Assembly (NCBI GenBank): GCA_937916565.1 | Contig: CALFSR010000042.1 | Location: 1 to 12,056 of the forward strand | From: an uncultured Bacillota bacterium | Lineage (GTDB): Bacteria > Bacillota > Limnochordia > Limnochordales > ZCTH02-B6 | Direction: 5' to 3' | Length of the DNA stretch: 12,056 nucleotides | Shown here: positions 7,004 to 12,056 of the stretch, one piece after another | How positions within the stretch are numbered: position 1 is the first letter of the stretch | How the letters are laid out: each line of letters begins with the position of its first letter | Translations under genes and position numbers: made by a program | Notes under the pieces: generated by a model | The model's input: only the letters and a program-made list of their open reading frames with translations | Database searches by the model: none | What the model was told of the DNA's origin: nothing

Positions 7004-7034
7004 TTGACTTTGCCGTTGCGTCAAGGTTTATGCT
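7004..7034 (+). promoter_or_regulatory. MerR-type promoter with a 19-bp spacer and dyad operator
   Basis: TTGACT (7004-7009) and TATGCT (7029-7034) are separated by exactly 19 bases, the over-long spacer typical of promoters that MerR-family proteins untwist. TTGAC at 7004-7008 and GTCAA at 7020-7024 make an inverted repeat centred in the spacer. A further GTCAA lies at 6991-6995. The predicted transcript start is about 7041, giving a leader of roughly 18 bases before TTG 7059. Autoregulation is inferred. Confidence 0.65.
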
Positions 7035-7058
7035 GGGGTCGCCGGGAGGGCAGCTGCC

Positions 7059-7829
7059 TTGGAGTACACGATCGGCGAGTTGGCCAAGCTGGCCGGAGTG
7101 AGCACGCGTACGCTCCGGTACTACGACGAAATCGGCCTATTGAAGCCGGCGCACATCAGCCCGGCCGGGTACAGGTATTATGGCCCGGCGGAGGTCGATC
7201 GGCTGCAGCAGATTCTCTTTTACCGGGAGTTTGCCGTCGATCTCGAGAGGATCAAGCAGATCGTAACGTCACCGGCCTTCGACAGAGCGAAGGCCTTGCG
7301 GGAGCACCTCCACCGTCTCCTGGCCGAGCGGGCGCGCCTTGATGCCCTGATCGCCAACGTGGAGAAGACCATCGAAGCCCTGGAAGGGGAGAGGACCATG
7401 ACGGATCGGGAGAAGTTCGAGGGATTTAAGAAAGCTCTCGTCGAGCAGAACGAGAAGAGGTACGGGCGGGAGGCGAGAGAGCGGTTCGGTGAAGAGTCGG
7501 TCGATGCCGCCAACGCGAGACTCCTAAAGATGACGGAAGAAGAGCATAAGCAAGCATCGGCTCTTGCGGCCGAGATTGAGGCGACCCTCAAGGAGGCCAT
7601 GAAGACCGGCGACCCCGGCGGTGAGCTGGCTCAAAAGGCGGCCGACCTGCACCGGCAGTGGCTGACCATATTCTGGGGTCAGTACTCAAAGGAGGCCCAC
7701 TCCGGGCTTGCCGAGCTGTACGTGGACGACCCCCGCTTCACGGCCTACTACGACCGGGAGCAGCCGGGCACCGCGCGCTTCCTGCGGGACGCGATCCGCA
7801 TCTACACCGGCAGCGAGCGGCGCGGGTAA
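7059..7829 (+). CDS. MerR-family transcriptional activator with TipAS-type ligand domain
   Basis: TipAL-type regulators bind a drug-like ligand through a C-terminal all-helical domain and activate promoters with a stretched spacer. Residues 1-70 are the winged helix: YTIGELAKLAGVSTRTLRYYDEIGLLKP, then GYRYYGPAEVDRLQQILFYRE. A coiled-coil dimerisation helix covers about 75-113. Residues 114-256 are the TipAS domain, with HRQWLTIFW, then EAHSGLAELYVDDPRFTAYYD and GTARFLRDAI. Total length is 256 against 253 for Streptomyces TipAL. The start is TTG 7059, with GGGAGGG at 7044-7050. An internal ATG at 7398 (residue 114) has its own ribosome binding site. There is no cysteine anywhere, so the covalent thiopeptide capture known for TipA is not expected. 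No transporter or resistance gene is adjacent. The nearest relatives are probably Mta- or TipA-like; the ligand is unknown. Confidence 0.9.
   Translation: MEYTIGELAKLAGVSTRTLRYYDEIGLLKPAHISPAGYRYYGPAEVDRLQQILFYREFAVDLERIKQIVTSPAFDRAKALREHLHRLLAERARLDALIANVEKTIEALEGERTMTDREKFEGFKKALVEQNEKRYGREARERFGEESVDAANARLLKMTEEEHKQASALAAEIEATLKEAMKTGDPGGELAQKAADLHRQWLTIFWGQYSKEAHSGLAELYVDDPRFTAYYDREQPGTARFLRDAIRIYTGSERRG
7382..7400 (+). promoter_or_regulatory. Internal Shine-Dalgarno and ATG for a TipAS-like short product
   Basis: A purine-rich GGAAGGGGAGAGG at 7382-7394 precedes ATG 7398, which is in frame at the boundary between the coiled coil and the ligand domain. Translation from here to 7829 gives 143 residues; Streptomyces TipAS has 144. 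Confidence 0.6.
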
Positions 7830-7860
7830 GAATAGAGGCAGCACGTGCGCGTGACATGTC

Positions 7861-7893
7861 GCCCCGGGGCGGGCGGCTCGCCAGCTCCGGGGC
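7861..7893. terminator. Possible bidirectional hairpin between convergent merR and leucine dehydrogenase
   Basis: GCCCCGG (7861-7867) pairs with CCGGGGC (7887-7893), with a short inner GGCG/CGCC stem at 7868-7871 and 7879-7882. Neither side has a real T-run, so it is only a candidate. Its position between two converging stops supports a termination role. Confidence 0.35.
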
Positions 7894-7929
7894 TTCGCTT
7901 GCCTTGGTCGTTTGCCCTAGTCGGTTGCG

Positions 7930-8994
7930 TTATTCGCTCGCCAAGGCCATACTGGCCTCCCGCCGCTCGAGCCGCGCCTTGGCCATGAGGATGGCCGCTT
8001 CATGGGTCGTGATGCCGCGCTCCTCGGCGATGTGGATTGCCCGGGCGACCTTGTTCCGGATCTCGGCGACTTGCCGGTACGCCCGCTCACGGTCGTAGCC
8101 GCCGGGGGCGAGCTCCGCCGCCACGTTGATCACGCCGCCGCCGTTGATGATGAAATCCGGGGCGTAGAGGATACCCCGCTCCCGCAACGCTCCTGCGTGC
8201 CGCGCCTCGGCCAGCTGGTTGTTGGCCGAGCCGGCAACGATGCGAGCCTTAAGGCGCAGGACGGTGTCGTCGTTGATGACGCCGCCCAGGGCGCATGGGG
8301 CAAATACATCGCAATCCACCTCATAGATGGCGTCAGGCTCGACGGCTACGGCGCCAAACCGCTCCACCGCGCGCTGCACCTTGTCGGCGAATATGTCGGC
8401 CACAATCAGATGGGCGCCGTCGGCATGCAAGTGCTCGCACAGATGCCAGCCGACGGCGCCGAGCCCTTGCACCGCCACCCGGCGTCCGGCGATCGTCTCA
8501 TCACCGTACACGTGGGCGAGGCAAGCTTTGATGCCGTTGTAGACGCCAAAGGCGGTGGCGGGCGATGGGTCGCCGCTTTTGCCGGGCAAGCCGGCCACAT
8601 GGGTCGTCATCCGCTGCACGGCGAGCATGTCCTGCGGGGAGGTGCCCACGTCTTCGGCGGTGATGTAGGCGCCGCCCAGGCGCTCGAGACACCGGCCGAA
8701 GGCTTCAAATAGCTCCGGCGTCTTGTCTGTGCGGGGGTCGCCGATGATGACAGCCTTGCCGCCGCCCAAGGGAAGGTCCATGGCGGCGTTTTTGTACGTC
8801 ATGGCCTTGCTCAAGCGCAGCACATCGTGGATGGCCTGGTCTTCGTCGGGATAAGGCCACATGCGGCAGCCGCCCAGAGCCGGCCCCAGCCGGGTGCTGT
8901 GGATGGCCACGATGGCGCGCAAGCCGGTGGCTCGGTCGTGGAAAAACACGACCTGCTCGTGCCCTTCGGCCTGCATAGTCGCCAGCGCCTTCAT
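7930..8994 (-). CDS. Leucine dehydrogenase (Glu/Leu/Phe/Val dehydrogenase family)
   Basis: The enzyme reversibly deaminates L-leucine and other branched-chain amino acids to 2-oxo acids with NAD+, feeding branched-chain fatty acid synthesis or catabolism. The 354-residue product follows Bacillus leucine dehydrogenase along its length: LGPALGGCRMWPY, MTYKNAA with Lys68, LGGGKAVIIGDPR with Lys80, YITAEDVGTS, then the NAD fold VAVQGLGAVGWHLCEHLH. Later come CDVFAPCALGGVINDDT, AGSANNQL and YAPDFIINGGGVINVA. Starting at ATG 8994 puts the catalytic lysine at 80, as in the Bacillus enzyme. ATG 9003 would add MCS and lies only 2 bases from AGGAGG (9011-9006), against 11 for ATG 8994. Valine dehydrogenase activity cannot be excluded. 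It is transcribed from the same strand as the NHEJ genes but is separated by a promoter and a terminator-like leader. Confidence 0.92.
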   Translation of the reverse strand: MKALATMQAEGHEQVVFFHDRATGLRAIVAIHSTRLGPALGGCRMWPYPDEDQAIHDVLRLSKAMTYKNAAMDLPLGGGKAVIIGDPRTDKTPELFEAFGRCLERLGGAYITAEDVGTSPQDMLAVQRMTTHVAGLPGKSGDPSPATAFGVYNGIKACLAHVYGDETIAGRRVAVQGLGAVGWHLCEHLHADGAHLIVADIFADKVQRAVERFGAVAVEPDAIYEVDCDVFAPCALGGVINDDTVLRLKARIVAGSANNQLAEARHAGALRERGILYAPDFIINGGGVINVAAELAPGGYDRERAYRQVAEIRNKVARAIHIAEERGITTHEAAILMAKARLERREASMALASE

Positions 8995-9005
8995 GCTGCA
9001 CATCG

Positions 9006-9011
9006 CCTCCT
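9006..9011 (-). promoter_or_regulatory. Ribosome binding site of leucine dehydrogenase
   Basis: AGGAGG on the minus strand lies 2 bases before ATG 9003 and 11 bases before ATG 8994. Spacing does not settle the start; the alignment of Lys80 favours 8994. Confidence 0.6.
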
Positions 9012-9030
9012 GTGACGGCCTTCACAGCCT

Positions 9031-9071
9031 GAAAAGTATAAAGGGCCGCTGCCCGTCAGACAGCGACCCTT
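9031..9071 (-). terminator. Intrinsic terminator: end of the ku-lig-pol transcript or attenuator of leucine dehydrogenase
   Basis: Read on the minus strand, AAGGGTCGCTG (9071-9061), a 9-base loop (9060-9052) and CAGCGGCCCTT (9051-9041) form an 11-bp stem with one G-U pair. The T-rich tail TTTATACTTTTC follows. The plus strand lacks a T-run after the stem. It ends about 37 bases before ATG 8994. Confidence 0.65.
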
Positions 9072-9168
9072 ATTGCCGTTGGCCACTTGAAGCCAAGTCT
9101 CATTAACAAACAGCCCCTTTCCCGGCGCCCTTCGTCGCGCGGCAGGAGGACGGCTATATTCTGTATCC

Positions 9169-9197
9169 ATTATACTCCGTACTACGACGGAGGTGAA
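9169..9197 (-). promoter_or_regulatory. Candidate promoter for leucine dehydrogenase
   Basis: On the minus strand TTCACC (9197-9192) and a perfect TATAAT (9174-9169) are 17 bases apart, matching sigma-A spacing. The -35 box lies within the last codons of the polymerase gene. A start near 9162 would give a leader of about 165 bases that includes the terminator hairpin. Confidence 0.5.
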
Positions 9198-10159
9198 GTC
9201 CGGGAACTGGAGCCGGAAGGCACCCTAGGCACCGCCAGCTCCTCGACCCACGGCGTGATGTCTTGCAGGTCGTAAAGCACGCGAGCCGCCCGGTCGCCCC
9301 GAGCGACAAGCTCCGGCACCGTGTCGATAGTGAAATCCTCAGGTTCGCAGGCGGCCAGTTCCTCCCAGGAAACCGGCATGGATACGGTGGGCACCTCCCG
9401 CGGGCGGACGCTGTAGGCGGCCACGATGGTCTTGCCCGGCAAGTTTTGCAGGTGGTCCACGTAAACCCGCCCGCGGCGGTCCTTGACCCGCCGCTCCACG
9501 GTGGCCTCTCCGGGAAGCAGGTCCGCCACGATCCGGGCGATGAGCTCCGCCAGGCGCACGGTAACGTTGTACGGATGCTCCGGCCGGATCGGCACGACGA
9601 TGTGGACCCCGGTGGCGCCCGAAAGCTTGGGGTAGCCTCGCAGTCCCATCCCGTCCAGCACATCCTTGACGACGAATGCGATGCGCCTTGCCTGCCCAAA
9701 CCCTGCGGGCGGATCCGGGTCGAGATCGATGACGATGCGGTCCGGTTTCTCAGGCGCGTGAGCCGTGGACAGCCATGGGTGCAGCTCAATGCAAGCCTGG
9801 TTGGCCAGCCACGCCAAGGTGGCCGTGTCCTCGCAAACGACGTAGTTGATCCCGCTCTCCTCGTCGGCGTCGCTGGCCGGGTCGGGATATTCGCCCACCG
9901 CCCGGTATGTACGCACCCAGGGCGGAGTGTGCCCCGGAGCATTCTTCTGGTAAAAGGATTCACCGTGGATCCCATCCGGAAACCGGGTGACGGTGAGGGG
10001 ACGGCCCGCGAGGTGGGGCAAGATCACCGGGGCGATGCTGGCGTAGTACCGGATCAGGTGCGCCTTCGTGTAACCGCCCTTGGGCCAGAGCACCTTGTCG
10101 AGGTTGGTCAGCCGGACGACCCGACCGTCGATGGTCACCTTGGTTGCAGAATCGCCCAC
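9182..10159 (-). CDS. LigD-type DNA repair polymerase domain protein (stand-alone PolDom)
   Basis: This archaeo-eukaryotic-primase-type polymerase fills gaps and adds ribonucleotides at broken ends during bacterial end joining. From GTG 10159 it has 325 residues. Landmarks are LTNLDKVLWPKGGYTKAHLIRYY near the N-terminus, GESFYQKNAPGHTPPWV (66-82), and the catalytic metal pair Asp145/Asp147 in VIDLDPDP. SGATGVHIVVPI and VYVDHLQN, which supplies the third acidic residue, follow, and the final block is AYSVRPREVPTVSMPVSWEEL. GTG 10159 is chosen over TTG 10213, which would overlap the ligase gene, because AGGAGG at 10175-10170 lies 10 bases before it, overlapping the ligase stop. In LigD these domains are fused to ligase and phosphoesterase; here the polymerase stands alone, directly after the ligase gene. 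No phosphoesterase domain is present. Confidence 0.92.
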   Translation of the reverse strand: MGDSATKVTIDGRVVRLTNLDKVLWPKGGYTKAHLIRYYASIAPVILPHLAGRPLTVTRFPDGIHGESFYQKNAPGHTPPWVRTYRAVGEYPDPASDADEESGINYVVCEDTATLAWLANQACIELHPWLSTAHAPEKPDRIVIDLDPDPPAGFGQARRIAFVVKDVLDGMGLRGYPKLSGATGVHIVVPIRPEHPYNVTVRLAELIARIVADLLPGEATVERRVKDRRGRVYVDHLQNLPGKTIVAAYSVRPREVPTVSMPVSWEELAACEPEDFTIDTVPELVARGDRAARVLYDLQDITPWVEELAVPRVPSGSSSRTSPPS

Positions 10160-10169
10160 CGCCGCGGCA

Positions 10170-10176
10170 CCTCCTA
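10170..10176 (-). promoter_or_regulatory. Shine-Dalgarno of the polymerase gene overlapping the ligase stop
   Basis: On the minus strand TAGGAGG (10176-10170) contains both the TAG stop of the ligase and the AGGAGG for GTG 10159. This suggests coupled translation of the two proteins. Confidence 0.65.
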
Positions 10177-11187
10177 GCCGTCGCCTGCAGGCTGATCCCC
10201 GGGCCAGAGGCAATCACGCGGAGACTGGTCATCCCGTAGCCCGCGGAAGACGGGGTGCCGCAGGTGCCCGCCGGGCGTCAGCTCGAGGTAGGCAACACGC
10301 GCCACAAGCCGCGGAAGCACCCACTGGATACCTGGGGGAACCGTTCGGTTTCCCGTTGCCGCAAAGGGCGACTGCGCCGTCCGGATAGGCAAGAGGCGGC
10401 GCATCAGGGTGCCGCGTACCTCCTCCGAGAAACCGGTGCCGACGTTGCCTACGTAGACCAGCTTGTCCGGGGCAGTCGCTTTATGGGCGGTCCGGCGCGT
10501 CGCTCGCGGGCCCGCCCGGTACAATCCCACGGCCAGGGAACGGAAATCCAGGGCGCCCCGGGGAACGTAGCCGCCGACGACGCAGTCGATCTCCCGCTCC
10601 CGCCGCACTTTGAGCCAGTGCCGCGTCCGCTTGCCCGGCACGTAGGGGCTGTTGACATCTTTGGCCACGACGCCTTCAAGCCCGCGCTCGATGCAGGCAA
10701 GATACAGATCCCGGCCGCGCCCGGCCAAGGCGCGGGACAAGGCGGCGAACCGGGTGTCGCCGCGCCAGGCGGCTTCAAGCAGCGCCCGACGCTCTCGCCA
10801 AGGCTCCGGCAAGACCTCCCGCTCATCCAGCGTAAGTACGTCAAAGACCATGTAGATCGCCGGATGTGCGCCGGAGGCCCGGCGGATGGCGATGGGGGTG
10901 GTGAGGATGTTGCGCCGCTGGACCAAGTGAAAGTTGGGCACGCCGCGTTCGAGCACGCAGATCTCGCCGTCGAGCACCGCCGAGCGGCAAGCGAGGGCAT
11001 GGGCGATGTCTTGCAGCTCGGGAAACTGTGCCGTAATGTCGCGGCCCGTCCGGCTGAAATAGTGCGCCGCACCGTCGTCCACGCGGCAAAGGGAGCGGAT
11101 CCCGTCCCACTTGACCTCAAATACATGGTGCGGCGAGTCAAAGGGAGTGGGTGCGGGCGTCGCCAGCATGGGTCGCCATGGGATCAC
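10174..11187 (-). CDS. ATP-dependent DNA ligase, LigD-type ligase domain
   Basis: It seals double-strand breaks in the Ku-dependent end-joining pathway. The 337-residue protein begins with MIPWRPMLATPAP, typical of LigD ligase domains. The adenylated lysine is Lys26 in motif I (EVKWDGIR). Motif III is VLDGEI at 71-76, motif IV is LEGVVAK at 170-176, and motif V is HWLKV at 190-194. An OB fold follows, with VYVGNVGTGF, and the end HPVFRGLRDDQSPRDC is the usual LigD terminus. It starts at GTG 11187 and overlaps the ku stop as GTGA, so the two are probably coupled. Length matches a stand-alone LigC/LigD ligase module without polymerase or phosphoesterase extensions. Confidence 0.93.
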   Translation of the reverse strand: MIPWRPMLATPAPTPFDSPHHVFEVKWDGIRSLCRVDDGAAHYFSRTGRDITAQFPELQDIAHALACRSAVLDGEICVLERGVPNFHLVQRRNILTTPIAIRRASGAHPAIYMVFDVLTLDEREVLPEPWRERRALLEAAWRGDTRFAALSRALAGRGRDLYLACIERGLEGVVAKDVNSPYVPGKRTRHWLKVRREREIDCVVGGYVPRGALDFRSLAVGLYRAGPRATRRTAHKATAPDKLVYVGNVGTGFSEEVRGTLMRRLLPIRTAQSPFAATGNRTVPPGIQWVLPRLVARVAYLELTPGGHLRHPVFRGLRDDQSPRDCLWPGDQPAGDG

Positions 11188-12026
11188 GATCGCTGCCTGC
11201 TCCTGCCTTTGCCCGGGCCTGCGCCGACCGGTTCGGGTTCCCGGTGCCCGTCGTCTTTTGCAGTCGCCCGAAGGCTCGCCTCGAGCGCCGCCATGAGGTC
11301 TGCCACCCGCTCGCTGGGCGGCGGCACCGGTGCCCGGGCTACCTCTTGGCCCCGCACCTTGTCGTTGATGAGGGCCAAGAGGGCCCGCCGGTACTCGTCC
11401 TCGTACCGCCCGGGGTCAAACGGCTCCGTGAGGTTTTCCACGAGCTGGAGGGCCATGGCCAGTTCCCGGTCGTTGACGGAAGTCCGCTCCGCGATGCCTT
11501 CTAGCGCCTGCGGCGAGCGAATTTCGTCGGGATAGAACATCGTCTCCATGACGAGCACATCGTCCCGCACCCGAACACAGCAGAGGGAACCTTTTGTGCG
11601 GAGCACCACGCGGGCAAGGGCGATGCGCCCCGTTCGCTGCAAAGCCTGTCGCAGCAGGTGGTACGCCTTGTACCCGCCGTCGACGGGTTCCAGGTAGTAG
11701 GACTTGTCGAAGTAGATGGGGTCGATCTCCTCGAGGCGCACGAACTGCTGGATGTCGATGGTGCGGGCGCCATCGACGGCGAGGCCCTCGAGCTCCTCGT
11801 CGGTGACGATGACGTAGCGGTCCTTGTCAAACTCGTAGCCCCGGACGATCTCGTCCGCCGTCACTTCCCGGGAGCAGTTGGGGCAGTACTTCCGGTAACG
11901 TATCCGCCCGCCGCACACTTGATGGAGCTGGTTAAAGGACACATCCTTGCTCTGCGTGGCCGGGTAAATCTTGATGGGGATGTGCACGAGGCCAAAGCTG
12001 ACGGCGCCCTTCCACAGTGCGTGCAT
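11184..12026 (-). CDS. ku: Bacterial Ku protein, DNA end binding
   Basis: Ku homodimers encircle DNA ends and recruit LigD-type ligase and polymerase. The 280-residue product has the canonical start MHALWKGAVSFGLVHIPIKIYPAT. HQVCGGRIRYRKYCPNCSREV follows (cysteines near 38, 48 and 51), as in many Bacillota Ku proteins, then DEIVRGYEFDKDRYVIVTDEEL and IDPIYFDKSYYLEP. The core ends near residue 245. The last about 30 residues are basic and glycine/proline rich, resembling the extended tails that help DNA binding in other Ku proteins. ATG 12026 has only a distant AAGGGG upstream. It is the first gene of the minus-strand set, and its promoter would lie beyond the window end. In a spore former this system suits repair of dormant, single-copy genomes. 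Confidence 0.95.
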   Translation of the reverse strand: MHALWKGAVSFGLVHIPIKIYPATQSKDVSFNQLHQVCGGRIRYRKYCPNCSREVTADEIVRGYEFDKDRYVIVTDEELEGLAVDGARTIDIQQFVRLEEIDPIYFDKSYYLEPVDGGYKAYHLLRQALQRTGRIALARVVLRTKGSLCCVRVRDDVLVMETMFYPDEIRSPQALEGIAERTSVNDRELAMALQLVENLTEPFDPGRYEDEYRRALLALINDKVRGQEVARAPVPPPSERVADLMAALEASLRATAKDDGHREPEPVGAGPGKGRSRQRS

Positions 12027-12056
12027 GCGGCGCAGACCCCTTTCCCGTACGTCTAG

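Noticed and set aside
8002..8712. 236-codon open frame on the plus strand opposite leucine dehydrogenase
   Set aside because: The minus-strand frame aligns end to end with leucine dehydrogenase; this one has no recognisable motif.
9263..10177. 304-codon open frame on the plus strand opposite the LigD-type polymerase
   Set aside because: It is a complement of a high-GC coding sequence; the minus strand has the catalytic DLD motif and family landmarks.
10255..11535. 426-codon open frame on the plus strand opposite the ligase and ku
   Set aside because: Composition is Arg/Gly/Pro-rich without domain motifs; the opposite strand carries complete ligase and Ku motifs.
1..12056. CRISPR arrays, tRNA/rRNA genes, insertion sequences, attachment sites
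   Set aside because: No spaced direct repeats, cloverleaf sequences, transposase motifs or flanking duplications were seen; the only tandem repeat is the coding one in divIVA.

Overview
This is a GC-rich window, with strong G/C preference at third codon positions and many GTG/TTG starts, from what looks like a high-GC, endospore-forming member of the Bacillota (Firmicutes). The indicators are a spore-germination ypeB remnant and the Gram-positive division block yggS-sepF-proC-yggT-ylmH-divIVA. A Symbiobacterium-, Thermaerobacter- or Limnochordia-like lineage would fit, but the genus cannot be fixed from the sequence alone.

Region 1 (1-792, +): the 3' part of ypeB, interrupted by an in-frame TAG at 43-45 where the family has tyrosine. 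Region 2 (916-6835, +): a tightly packed probable operon of eight genes: an HlyD-like membrane protein, yggS (PLP homeostasis), sepF (FtsZ anchor), proC (proline synthesis), yggT (small membrane protein), ylmH (S4 RNA-binding protein), divIVA (polar/septal coiled-coil protein with a C-terminal nonapeptide repeat) and a HisJ-type PHP phosphatase. Junctions are overlaps or a few bases, except 81 bp before ylmH and 37 bp before divIVA. Two hairpins, the second with a T-run, follow hisJ (6843-6926).

Region 3 (7004-7829, +): a stand-alone TipAL-type MerR regulator. It is preceded by a promoter with the 19-bp spacer typical of MerR-regulated promoters, and has an internal start that could produce a separate TipAS-like ligand-binding protein.

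Region 4 (12026 down to 7930, -): a non-homologous end-joining set, ku - ATP-dependent ligase - LigD-type polymerase, as three separate genes with a 4-bp overlap and a 14-bp gap. Then come a promoter, a leader with a terminator hairpin, and leucine dehydrogenase, which converges on the MerR gene.

The chromosomal housekeeping genes look ordinary. No CRISPR array, tRNA, rRNA, transposase or phage gene was seen. The most noteworthy points are the ypeB nonsense codon, the probable dual TipAL/TipAS translation, the DivIVA repeat tail, the three-gene LigD system without a nuclease domain, the terminator-containing leader of leucine dehydrogenase, and the uncertain ylmH 5' end.
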